DNA of 57,796 bases. It comes from Halomonas sp. Its GTDB lineage: Bacteria; Pseudomonadota; Gammaproteobacteria; Pseudomonadales; Halomonadaceae. This document shows positions 1 to 7,124 of this stretch, one piece after another. Both the position numbers and the translations under genes were made by a program. The notes under the pieces are model-generated. The model was not told where the DNA came from. It saw only the letters and a program-made list of their open reading frames with translations, and did no database searches. The DNA lies in assembly GCF_017515565.1 (NCBI RefSeq), contig NZ_JAFWFN010000011.1:1-57796 (forward strand), in the 5' to 3' direction. Position 1 is the stretch's first letter, and every line of letters begins with the position of its first letter.

Positions 1-174
1 CTCGATGCTTTCGACGTTCAGATCGAACTCTTCTTTTGCAATTCGAGCCGCTACTTCCATCACTTCAGTTTCTGGGCCTGCAACAGTGCCCATCTTAATG
101 GTGCGTGTTTCGGCGTTGGCGACATTAATGGCTAAGGCAAGGGCGGTGAGATTGCCGATAATGACTTTATGCAT
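1..174 (-). CDS. metQ: Methionine ABC transporter substrate-binding protein MetQ (N-terminal part, cut by window edge)
   Basis: Reading the minus strand from an ATG at 174 gives 58 residues running off the left edge. They comprise a hydrophobic signal peptide ending in VANA, then ETRTIKMGTVAGPETEVMEV, the typical start of a MetQ/NlpA-family periplasmic binding protein. A good Shine-Dalgarno (AGGAGA) precedes the ATG. The gene follows metI by about 100 bp in the order metN-metI-metQ, so it should bind D/L-methionine for that importer. Oddity: no lipobox cysteine is visible near the predicted cleavage site, although E. coli MetQ is a lipoprotein. The solute-binding domain lies outside the window. 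Confidence 0.85.
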   Translation of the reverse strand, partial: MHKVIIGNLTALALAINVANAETRTIKMGTVAGPETEVMEVAARIAKEEFDLNVESIE

Positions 175-277
175 AGCGTTTCTCCTGGAGCGTTATTGGA
201 AGCTGATCCAATAATGAGGTAATAAAAAACAAATGTCTAATGCGTTTTGGTTATATTTGTGACATGTCTTCGTATGG

Positions 278-931
278 CTATTTCCGGTCGCTTTTACGCA
301 CCAAATAATCGCCCAGGCTTTGGAAACCCTGCACCATAACCACCAAAATAACGACGGTGATGAGCATGATGGTTGGGTTGAAGCGATTATAGCCATAGCG
401 AATACCAAGATCGCCAAGCCCACCGCCGCCCACAGCGCCAGCCATAGCAGAGTAGCTAACCAGGGTAACCAGGGTAATGGTTAAGCCCGTAATAATACCG
501 CCCCTTGCTTCAGGGATAAGCACTTTGCAAATGATCTGCCAAGGCGTTGCGCCCATGGATTGCGCCGATTCAATCAGGCCGGGGGATATTTCATTAAGTG
601 CCCCTTCGATTAACCGCGCAACAAAAGGGATGGCGGCAATGGTTAACGGAACCGAAGCGGCGTTGATGCCAATAGACGTGCCCACAAGCATGCGGGTGAA
701 AGGAATAATCGCAACCATCAGGATAATAAAGGGAATTGAGCGGCCAATATTAGTAACAATACCTAACACTTGATTAAGCACCGGCATGGCTAAAATTTGC
801 CGTGGGCGTGTTGCGTATAGCATGACCCCAAGCGGTAGGCCAATCAGCGTTGAGATCACCCCTGATATCGCCACCATATAAAGCGTATCCAGCGTGGCTT
901 GTAAAATAAGATTAAACATTGCGCTGGACAT
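278..931 (-). CDS. metI: Methionine ABC transporter permease MetI
   Basis: The 217-residue membrane protein has about five hydrophobic segments and the cytoplasmic coupling (EAA) loop, readable as ESAQSMGATPWQIICKVLIP. Length and sequence fit MetI, the permease that dimerises with MetN to import methionine. I start it at the ATG at 931, which has a GAGGT Shine-Dalgarno; an in-frame TTG two codons earlier is less likely. The start lies inside the last codons of metN (metN stop at 912), so translation is probably coupled. A gap of about 100 bp separates it from metQ, with no convincing terminator in it. Confidence 0.93.
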   Translation of the reverse strand: MSSAMFNLILQATLDTLYMVAISGVISTLIGLPLGVMLYATRPRQILAMPVLNQVLGIVTNIGRSIPFIILMVAIIPFTRMLVGTSIGINAASVPLTIAAIPFVARLIEGALNEISPGLIESAQSMGATPWQIICKVLIPEARGGIITGLTITLVTLVSYSAMAGAVGGGGLGDLGIRYGYNRFNPTIMLITVVILVVMVQGFQSLGDYLVRKSDRK

Positions 932-1955
932 GACCAAGTACCTCTACCTGTAATTGATGTGCTTCTAAATACGCCATAGCTTCCTGGGTTTGAGCGGGGG
1001 TGCCTAGCAGCTCGGCAATCATGAGTCCAAGCGTGCGCTCTTGGATAGATTCGACCTTGGCTTGCAATATACTTACATCCACACCGCATTCACGGGCAAG
1101 GCGCGATATAAGCGGTGTCGACACCGCATCCCCCGAGAAGGTTAGCCTCACCACCGGGTGTGTGTGCTCACCTGGCAAGTCGTTTAGACGTTCAATAAGC
1201 TCTTTGGGTGGGCTTAACTGTAAAAAGTCATTGAGAAATTCCCGTCCTAGCTGAGTGGTAGGCGCTGTGAAAAAGTCGCCTACTTCGGCATCCTCGACCA
1301 GTTTGCCATCTGAAATTAAGCTAACCCGGTGGCAGATGGACTTCACCACTTCCATCTCGTGGGTAATCAATAAAATAGTAATACCCAGCTGCTTATTAAT
1401 ACTTCTTAAAAGCTCAAGAATAGACCCCGTCGTTTGTGGGTCGAGGGCAGAAGTGGCTTCGTCGCACAGCAATACGTTGGGTTCGCTAGCTAATGCGCGG
1501 GCAATCGCAACACGCTGTTTTTGGCCACCGGAGAGCTGGGCAGGGTACTGCTCTGCTTTGTCGGCTAAGCCGACCATCTCTAAAAGTGGCAGCACGCGTT
1601 CTTTAATAGCGCTGCGTTTCTGACCCATTAGCTCCAGGGGCAGCGCGACATTATCAAACACCGTACGTGTCGTCAGCAGGTTAAAGTGCTGAAAAATCAT
1701 GCCAATACGATGGCGAGCTTGGTTCAGCGCGGAGCGTTTTAAGAGCGTCATTTCCTGACCATCAACCGTAACGCTGCCGCTGGTGGGGCGCTCTAAAAGG
1801 TTGACGCAGCGAATGAGCGTTGATTTGCCAGCGCCGGAAAGGCCAATGACGCCGTGGATGGTGCCTTTGGGTATTGTTAAATTAACTTCTTTTAAGGCAT
1901 AGACGGCATTTTTGCCGCTGCCATAGGTTTTACTAACGTTACTAAGCTCAATCAT
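912..1955 (-). CDS. metN: Methionine ABC transporter ATP-binding protein MetN
   Basis: The 347-residue ATPase starts at the ATG at 1955 (MIELSNVSKTYG). An open frame extends upstream, but it would run through the leader terminator and is not family-like. Visible motifs are Walker A GLSGAGKST, the ABC signature LSGGQKQRVAIARAL and Walker B VLLCDEATSALD. The C-terminal ~80 residues match the NIL regulatory domain of MetN, which binds methionine and inhibits transport when methionine is plentiful. It is the first gene of metNIQ and is preceded by a structured leader with a terminator, so transcription attenuation is likely. Confidence 0.95.
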   Translation of the reverse strand: MIELSNVSKTYGSGKNAVYALKEVNLTIPKGTIHGVIGLSGAGKSTLIRCVNLLERPTSGSVTVDGQEMTLLKRSALNQARHRIGMIFQHFNLLTTRTVFDNVALPLELMGQKRSAIKERVLPLLEMVGLADKAEQYPAQLSGGQKQRVAIARALASEPNVLLCDEATSALDPQTTGSILELLRSINKQLGITILLITHEMEVVKSICHRVSLISDGKLVEDAEVGDFFTAPTTQLGREFLNDFLQLSPPKELIERLNDLPGEHTHPVVRLTFSGDAVSTPLISRLARECGVDVSILQAKVESIQERTLGLMIAELLGTPAQTQEAMAYLEAHQLQVEVLGHVQRNV

Positions 1956-2021
1956 AGCGTCTGCCTTAGATCGTAGGCCGAAGACGGGGGAGTGCGAGGG
2001 GGCAATCGTAGGGCGGGAAAC

Positions 2022-2048
2022 AAAAAAAGGCCACCCTGACGGGTGGCC
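2022..2048 (-). terminator. Intrinsic terminator (attenuator) in the metNIQ leader
   Basis: On the minus strand an 8-bp perfect stem (GGCCACCC, loop GTCA, GGGTGGCC) is followed at once by seven T residues. It lies about 66 bases before the metN start and downstream of the predicted promoter, so it would stop metNIQ transcription unless an alternative fold forms. The upstream segment GGGTG (around 2063-2067) could pair with CACCC of the terminator's 5' arm, a possible antiterminator. Confidence 0.85.
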
Positions 2049-2069
2049 ATCAACGCTGGACACACCCTT

Positions 2070-2135
2070 TTAGCTGCACTTCACCACGCCAAAGGCTTGG
2101 TGGACGCCCGCAATCTGGGTACAAATCGGCGTCAT
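2070..2135 (-). CDS. Candidate leader peptide of metNIQ (21 codons)
   Basis: On the minus strand an ATG at 2135 opens 21 codons (MTPICTQIAGVHQAF then GVVKCS) and ends just before the attenuator hairpin. Five bases earlier is a start-stop pair (ATG TAA at 2140-2135). The ORF has two cysteine codons and no internal methionine codons, so it is not a classical run-of-regulatory-codons leader. No clear Shine-Dalgarno is present. The same segment also forms RNA hairpins (GACGCC with GGCGTC; CACCA with TGGTG), so it may be structured RNA rather than coding. Its protein status is uncertain. Confidence 0.3.
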   Translation of the reverse strand: MTPICTQIAGVHQAFGVVKCS

Positions 2136-2150
2136 TACATTTGCGGCGAA

Positions 2151-2179
2151 AGTCTAAAGAGGGTGTGGTGATTTGTCAA
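2151..2179 (-). promoter_or_regulatory. Predicted sigma-70 promoter for metNIQ
   Basis: The minus strand has a consensus -35 TTGACA at 2179-2174, a 17-base spacer and a -10-like TAGACT at 2156-2151. Transcription would start near 2144-2147, giving a leader of roughly 190 bases before metN. The spacer carries CACACCC, which is perfectly complementary to GGGTGTG at 2067-2061. If transcription began further upstream, that pair could close a multi-branched leader RNA. Confidence 0.5.
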
Positions 2180-2434
2180 ACTAAACCATTCGTTTTTATG
2201 TGTTTTGGCTATATAAATGGAGTTTTAAACTGTTTAGGGGTCGTTTTTTAGGTTTGACATCTTTTTTAGGGGTAAGAGGCAGTCGCAGACAGTAAAAACT
2301 ATTGTTTAAGCCGCCATGTGGCCGGGCGCTGCGTTAAAGGGCATACCTGCACAAGGTCGGCGCATTAGTAGTAAGCTTGCGCAAATTTTCATCCGCATTT
2401 TAAACAGACGAGCGTTTCGATAAGGAGTGGCAAT

Positions 2435-3061
2435 ATGTTTACCGGCATTGTGCAGGGTATTGCAGAGGTGGTGGAGGTGCGCGAGCTTGAGGAGTTTCGT
2501 ACCCATGTTGTCGCATTGCCAGCAGAGATGCGTGAAGGGTTAACTATTGGCGCATCGGTTGCGCATAACGGTGTTTGTCTGACCGTGACGGAGATTGAAG
2601 GTGACAACGTTAGTTTTGATCTGATGCGTGAAACGCTGAGATTGACTAATCTTGGTGCAATATCGTCAGGGCAGTGCGTCAATATAGAGCGCGCCGCACG
2701 TTTTGGTGATGAGATAGGCGGACATTCAATGTCGGGCCATATCATTTGTATGGCGAGGGTGGTGGCAATTGAGGAAGCGCCAAACAACCGCAGACTGTGG
2801 TTTTCACTGCCTGAAGAGATTAGTCGGTTTGTGTTTGAGAAAGGCTACATTGGTGTCGATGGTATTAGTTTAACGGTTGGCGATGTGCGGCCTAGCCCTG
2901 ATGGGGGTGGGGTTGAGTTCAGTGTTAATTTAATTCCTGAAACGCTGCTACGCACCATGTTAAAAGAGCGTGTCATTGGCGATCAGGTCAATATAGAGAT
3001 TGATCCGCAAACTCAAATAATTGTAGAGACCGTTGAGCGGGTACTGGCAGGCCGCCGGTAG
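2435..3061 (+). CDS. ribE: Riboflavin synthase, alpha subunit
   Basis: The 208-residue protein starts with MFTGIVQGIAEV, the signature beginning of riboflavin synthase alpha chains. It has two tandem lumazine-binding repeats (about residues 1-95 and 96-195), each with a GxSVAHNGVCLTV- or GVDGISLTV-type segment. It dismutates two 6,7-dimethyl-8-ribityllumazine molecules to riboflavin in the cytoplasm. A strong AAGGAG site precedes the ATG. The gene stands alone, divergent from metNIQ, without other rib genes nearby. Usual family length. Confidence 0.95.
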   Translation: MFTGIVQGIAEVVEVRELEEFRTHVVALPAEMREGLTIGASVAHNGVCLTVTEIEGDNVSFDLMRETLRLTNLGAISSGQCVNIERAARFGDEIGGHSMSGHIICMARVVAIEEAPNNRRLWFSLPEEISRFVFEKGYIGVDGISLTVGDVRPSPDGGGVEFSVNLIPETLLRTMLKERVIGDQVNIEIDPQTQIIVETVERVLAGRR

Positions 3062-3151
3062 CTTCTATTTGCGTATCTCCTGACCGATCGGTTAATTCAT
3101 GGCCCGAAGTTTGCTAGCCAATAAGTAGTGGGTAATATTCCCGCTTTAGCT

Positions 3152-3208
3152 AGCCGCACGTTAGGTACTCGCATCGCGTTGTACCTTTCGGTAGTATGTG
3201 CGGCTTTT
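3152..3208 (+). promoter_or_regulatory. Structured leader hairpin upstream of the purine permease, possible attenuator
   Basis: AGCCGCAC (3152-3159) pairs perfectly with GTGCGGCT (3198-3205). The pair encloses a second perfect pair, GGTAC (3164-3168) with GTACC (3181-3185). TTTT follows the outer stem at 3205-3208. It lies about 50 bases before the chosen start of the NCS2 permease gene. It does not resemble the known purine riboswitch. It may be an attenuator, or it may be chance. Confidence 0.35.
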
Positions 3209-3256
3209 CTCGCACCAAGGGACGCATTCAGCGTTAGCGCGAAGGACAAAAACTAC

Positions 3257-4555
3257 ATGAAACTACTGGATAACTACTTCAAGCTCACCGAGCAGAAGAC
3301 AAATGTGAAGACCGAGGTGATTGCGGGTATCACCACGTTCCTCACCATGGCGTATATCATCTTTGTTAACCCAAGCATTCTTTCAGAAGCTGGGATGGAT
3401 TATGGCGCCGTCTTTGTTGCCACCTGTGTTGCCGCCGCGATTGGCTGTTTCATCATGGGGCTGTGGGCTAATTACCCTATTGCTCAAGCGCCCGGTATGG
3501 GTCTAAACGCCTTCTTTACCTATGGCGTTGTGTTGGGGATGGGGTATACCTGGGAGGCTGCCTTGGGGGCGGTGTTCTTCTCAGGTTTTGCGTTTTTCCT
3601 ACTGAGTATTTTCAAAGTGCGTGAGTGGATTATTAATTCAATTCCACTCTCGTTGCGCCTAGGAATTGCTGCAGGTATCGGCCTTTTTCTAGCGATGATT
3701 GCACTTAAAAATGCCGGTATTGTGGTGTCTAATCCTGCAACCTATGTCGCCCTGGGAGATCTATCCCAGCCACCTGCACTTTATGCGCTGTTAGGCTTTT
3801 TCGTTATTACTGCGCTCGCTTATCTGAAAGTAACCGGCGCTGTGATGATCGGTATTTTAGGCGTCACTGTGCTGGCGATGCTCTTCGGTCATAACCAGTA
3901 TGGTGGCATTATGTCGATGCCGCCGTCCGTTGCGCCTACTTTCATGGCAATGGATTTGATGGGCGCGCTTGATGTAGCGATGCTGAGCGTTATTTTCGCA
4001 TTCTTGTTTGTTGATCTATTTGATACCTCTGGCACCCTGGTGGGGGTTGCTCATCGCGGAAAGCTGTTGGATAAAGACGGCAAACTGCCGCGCATTGGTC
4101 GCGCTATGATGGCAGATAGCACAGCGTCTATGGCAGGTGCTGCATTGGGTACTTCTACAACCACCAGCTACATTGAATCAACAGCAGGCATCGCATCCGG
4201 TGGCCGCACAGGCTTAACCGCAGTGGTTGTCGGTGTGCTGTTTTTAATCAGCTTGTTTTTCGCGCCCTTGGCAGGCTCTATCCCAGCCTATGCCACCGCC
4301 GGTGCACTGCTGTATGTGGCCGTTTTGATGGCGGGCAGCTTGGCTCATGCAAACTGGGAAGACCCCACAGATGCTGCGCCCGTGCTTATTGCTGCTTTGG
4401 CGATGCCGCTCACCTTTTCTATTGCCGAAGGCATAGCACTTGGGTTTATCAGCTTTGTGGCAATTAAAACGCTGTCGGGTCGTTTCAAAGACTTGAATCC
4501 AGCGGTGATTATATTGGCCCTGCTGTTTGCGGCAAAATTCCTATTCTTGGGTTAA
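3257..4555 (+). CDS. NCS2-family purine permease (AzgA/PbuG-like)
   Basis: The product has 432 residues from the ATG at 3257, which has GAAGGA upstream. The frame is open further 5' from a GTG at 3128, but that extension is not family-like and covers the leader hairpin. The N-terminus (KLTEQKTNVKTEVIAGITTF) and the segments PGMGLNAFFTYGVVLGMGY and LGTSTTTSYIESTAGIASGG are diagnostic of the AzgA/PbuG branch of NCS2, proton symporters for adenine, guanine or hypoxanthine. About 12-14 membrane segments are expected. It is followed closely by apt and gpt, which would trap imported purine bases as nucleotides. Confidence 0.9.
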   Translation: MKLLDNYFKLTEQKTNVKTEVIAGITTFLTMAYIIFVNPSILSEAGMDYGAVFVATCVAAAIGCFIMGLWANYPIAQAPGMGLNAFFTYGVVLGMGYTWEAALGAVFFSGFAFFLLSIFKVREWIINSIPLSLRLGIAAGIGLFLAMIALKNAGIVVSNPATYVALGDLSQPPALYALLGFFVITALAYLKVTGAVMIGILGVTVLAMLFGHNQYGGIMSMPPSVAPTFMAMDLMGALDVAMLSVIFAFLFVDLFDTSGTLVGVAHRGKLLDKDGKLPRIGRAMMADSTASMAGAALGTSTTTSYIESTAGIASGGRTGLTAVVVGVLFLISLFFAPLAGSIPAYATAGALLYVAVLMAGSLAHANWEDPTDAAPVLIAALAMPLTFSIAEGIALGFISFVAIKTLSGRFKDLNPAVIILALLFAAKFLFLG

Positions 4556-4569
4556 AACCCTGTTTTTTT
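4549..4569 (+). terminator. Weak intrinsic terminator or pause after the purine permease gene
   Basis: GGGTT pairs with AACCC across a 2-base loop (4549-4560), overlapping the permease stop codon. TGTTTTTTT follows. The stem is short, so it would reduce rather than stop transcription into apt. Confidence 0.35.
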
Positions 4570-4589
4570 ACTAATCAATGAGAGACGCG

Positions 4590-5135
4590 ATGAGCATCTA
4601 CGGCGATTACATTAAGTCCGTTATTCGCACGGTTCCCGACTGGCCCGAGCAGGGGGTGAATTTTCGAGATATTACGCCCCTGCTACAAAACAGCGCTGCT
4701 TTTCGCAAGCTAATCGATAGCTTTGTGCACCGCTACCAGGAGATGAACTTAGATGCCATCGCGGCGATTGATGCCCGGGGGTTTATTATTGGTGCCCCGT
4801 TAGCCTACGAGCTGGGCTGCAGCTTTGTGCCCGTGCGCAAGAAGGGCAAACTGCCTTTCAAAACAATCAGTGAAACCTACACGCTTGAGTATGGCCATTC
4901 GGAAGTTGAGCTTCATTCGGATGCCTTTCAAAAAGATGACCGGATTCTGCTGATGGATGACCTTATTGCGACCGGCGGTACCATGCTGGCGGCTGCTAAT
5001 CTGATTCAGCGCAGCGGTGGTCACGTGGTTGAGACCGCAACGATTATTGATTTGCCCGAACTGGGTGGATCTCAGAAAATTCGCGATGCTGGTTATAGCG
5101 TATTCGCGGTATGTTCATTTAACGAAGACGAGTAA
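4590..5135 (+). CDS. apt: Adenine phosphoribosyltransferase
   Basis: The product has 181 residues from the ATG at 4590 ([12 protein letters not shown]), preceded by GAGAG. An in-frame ATG at 4578 lacks a ribosome-binding site. The PRPP-binding loop [13 protein letters not shown] and the adenine-side motif [17 protein letters not shown] are present. It converts adenine and PRPP to AMP in the cytoplasm. It sits between the purine permease and gpt. The stop codon shares one base with the gpt start (TAATG), so the two are probably translationally coupled. Confidence 0.95.
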   Translation: MSIYGDYIKSVIRTVPDWPEQGVNFRDITPLLQNSAAFRKLIDSFVHRYQEMNLDAIAAIDARGFIIGAPLAYELGCSFVPVRKKGKLPFKTISETYTLEYGHSEVELHSDAFQKDDRILLMDDLIATGGTMLAAANLIQRSGGHVVETATIIDLPELGGSQKIRDAGYSVFAVCSFNEDE

Positions 5136-5623
5136 TGCCTCCTATGAGCAGCGAACGCTATCACCAACACTTCACCGTTTCTTGGGATCAATTGCACCGC
5201 GATGTGCGCCAGCTGTGTCACCAGATGATCGAGCGTGATTTTAAAGGCATTGTGGCGATTACACGTGGCGGGTTAATTCCAGCGGCGCTGATTGCTAGGG
5301 AGCTGAATATTCGCCTGATCGATACGGTCTGTATCAAGAGCTATGATCATATGGATCAGGGTGGTCTGGATATAATGAAGGGCGTTGATCATGATGGCGA
5401 CGGCTGGCTGCTGGTAGATGATCTAGTCGATACAGGTAAAACTGCACGTGCTGTGCGTAAAATGCTACCGAAGGCGCATTTCGTCACTATTTACGCTAAG
5501 CCGGATGGCCGCCCCTTAGTAGATCAATACCTTACCGAAGTAGGCCAACAATGTTGGATCCAATTTCCTTGGGATATGGGGATTGCCTATGTTGAGCCCC
5601 TCGTCGATCAAATGAAAAAGTAA
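5135..5623 (+). CDS. gpt: Xanthine-guanine phosphoribosyltransferase
   Basis: The product has 162 residues. The PRPP motif [13 protein letters not shown], the N-terminal TVSWDQL segment and the C-terminal WIQFPWDMG match the enterobacterial Gpt family rather than Hpt. It converts xanthine and guanine (hypoxanthine weakly) to nucleotides at the inner face of the membrane. The start overlaps the apt stop by one base. An internal ATG at 5144 ([10 protein letters not shown]) aligns better with E. coli Gpt, so the true start may be there. ung follows after one base. Confidence 0.92.
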   Translation: MPPMSSERYHQHFTVSWDQLHRDVRQLCHQMIERDFKGIVAITRGGLIPAALIARELNIRLIDTVCIKSYDHMDQGGLDIMKGVDHDGDGWLLVDDLVDTGKTARAVRKMLPKAHFVTIYAKPDGRPLVDQYLTEVGQQCWIQFPWDMGIAYVEPLVDQMKK

Positions 5624-5624
5624 T

Positions 5625-6308
5625 ATGTCTAGCCCCTTACCTAACGACTGGCATCAATGGCTTGGGCAAGAGTTCCAGGCTGATTATATGAAGACTTTGA
5701 AGCGCTTTTTGGCTCAGGAAAAAGAGGCCAAGAAAGTTATTTATCCTCACTCAACCAATTGGTTTAGAGCGTTTGAGCTGACGCCGTTGACCGAGGTTAA
5801 GGTCGTTATATTGGGGCAGGATCCCTACCATGGGCCTAATCAGGCCCATGGGCTCTGTTTTTCTGTACAGCCTGGTATTCAGGTGCCGCCGTCACTGGTA
5901 AATATCTATAAAGAGTTGGCCAGTGATGTTGGCTTTACGCCGGTTCGCCATGGGTTTTTAGAACATTGGGCCAGGCAGGGTGTGCTGCTGTTGAACACAG
6001 CGCTAACCGTTGAGCAGGGCAATGCGGCTTCCCATCGGGGCAAGGGGTGGGAACCTTTTACTGACCGCGCCATTGAAACTGTCAATCAACACGCTGACCC
6101 CTGTGTGTTCTTGCTTTGGGGTAGCCATGCACGCCAAAAAAAATCCCTGATAGATCAAGGGCGGCATTTAGTGCTGGAGTCCCCGCACCCATCGCCGCTA
6201 TCGGCACATCGGGGGTTCTTCGGTAATCAGCACTTTTCCCGTTCTAACCAATTCTTGATAGATAACGGGCGCTCGCCGATTGCGTGGCAATTGCCGGAAA
6301 CCCCTTAA
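5625..6308 (+). CDS. ung: Uracil-DNA glycosylase (family 1)
   Basis: The 227-residue enzyme contains the water-activating loop GQDPYHG (catalytic Asp about residue 66) and the DNA-intercalating loop [10 protein letters not shown] near residue 189. It removes uracil from DNA to start base-excision repair. It begins one base after the gpt stop, so it is almost certainly in the same transcript as the purine salvage genes and upstream of upp. Full family length, no defect seen. Confidence 0.96.
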   Translation: MSSPLPNDWHQWLGQEFQADYMKTLKRFLAQEKEAKKVIYPHSTNWFRAFELTPLTEVKVVILGQDPYHGPNQAHGLCFSVQPGIQVPPSLVNIYKELASDVGFTPVRHGFLEHWARQGVLLLNTALTVEQGNAASHRGKGWEPFTDRAIETVNQHADPCVFLLWGSHARQKKSLIDQGRHLVLESPHPSPLSAHRGFFGNQHFSRSNQFLIDNGRSPIAWQLPETP

Positions 6309-6405
6309 CCTAATGGTCAGTTGCGGGTAGAATGGCGCGCAATTTTGTAAGCCTGTCGATGCGATGCTAGTCGTCATCCTGAATCCCCTGCAGTGAGGTA
6401 GTCCC

Positions 6406-7035
6406 ATGAGTGTCTATGCCATTAACCATCCGCTTGTTCAACATAAACTGGGACTGATGCGGGAAGCTGATTTAAGCACCAAAAGCTTCCGTGAACTAGC
6501 AGGTGAAGTGGCTAAGCTATTGACCTATGAAGCTACCAAGGGTCTTGAGCTTGAGGATCACGAGATTCATGGCTGGAACGGAGAGCCTATTGCGACTCGT
6601 CGCCTTAAAGGTAAAAAAGTCACTGTAGTGCCTATTTTGCGTGCAGGACTAGGTATGTTGGAGGGGGTAACAGACCTCATTCCAAGTGCCCGGGTAAGCG
6701 TAGTGGGACTTTACAGGGACGAAGAGACACTCCAGCCAGTACCGTACTTTGCCAAATTCGCTAATGACATCGAAGAGCGTATGGCAATTGTCATTGACCC
6801 CATGTTGGCTACCGGGGGCTCAATGGTGGCCACACTGGATATGCTGCGTGAGCGTGGCTGCGAGCATATGAAAGTGATTGTGCTGGTGGCGGCGCCGGAA
6901 GGCATCAAGCGGGTGCAGGATGCTTATCCAGAAGTTGAGATTTATACCGCCTCGGTGGATGAACGGCTTGATGAGAATGGCTACATCGTGCCGGGCTTGG
7001 GAGATGCTGGCGATAAGATATTCGGGACGCGCTAA
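6406..7035 (+). CDS. upp: Uracil phosphoribosyltransferase
   Basis: The 209-residue protein contains [11 protein letters not shown], the PRPP loop [13 protein letters not shown] and the C-terminal uracil-binding segment [15 protein letters not shown]. It makes UMP from uracil and PRPP. GAGGT precedes the ATG. It is followed by a terminator and then the uracil permease gene, so uptake and trapping of uracil are encoded side by side. Confidence 0.96.
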   Translation: MSVYAINHPLVQHKLGLMREADLSTKSFRELAGEVAKLLTYEATKGLELEDHEIHGWNGEPIATRRLKGKKVTVVPILRAGLGMLEGVTDLIPSARVSVVGLYRDEETLQPVPYFAKFANDIEERMAIVIDPMLATGGSMVATLDMLRERGCEHMKVIVLVAAPEGIKRVQDAYPEVEIYTASVDERLDENGYIVPGLGDAGDKIFGTR

Positions 7036-7050
7036 GCCGCTACCCCACAT

Positions 7051-7084
7051 TGCCCCTTGCGCTTAGCGTTAGGGGCATTTTTTT
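7051..7084 (+). terminator. Intrinsic terminator after upp
   Basis: TGCCCC (7051-7056) pairs with GGGGCA (7072-7077) around a 15-base loop. The stem is followed by a run of T residues (7078-7084). It lies between upp and the uracil permease gene. Read-through is possible because no strong separate promoter is obvious for the permease. Confidence 0.75.
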
Positions 7085-7124
7085 GGCCCGTTACGACACA
7101 TAATTTACCAATGGGAACCTGAAG

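Larger units (their letters stand above)
1956..2434. other. 479-base divergent intergenic region between metN and ribE
   Basis: The metN-proximal half holds the metNIQ promoter, leader and attenuator described separately. The ribE-proximal half (about 2180-2434) is AT-rich at first. I see only the ribE ribosome-binding site (AAGGAGTGG before the ATG) and no FMN (RFN) riboswitch signature upstream of ribE. A TTGACA-like string at 2254-2259 on the plus strand lacks a good -10 at proper spacing, so no ribE promoter is called. Confidence 0.6.

Noticed and set aside
1956-2063. In-frame 5' extension of metN
   Set aside because: It would be translated through the attenuator hairpin, and MetN proteins begin at the MIELSNVSKTYG segment.
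2150-2434. FMN riboswitch upstream of ribE
   Set aside because: The conserved RFN element bases are absent on the plus strand.
3128-3256. In-frame 5' extension of the purine permease gene starting at a GTG
   Set aside because: It has no ribosome-binding site, is not family-like and overlaps the leader hairpin. The ATG at 3257 has a clear ribosome-binding site.
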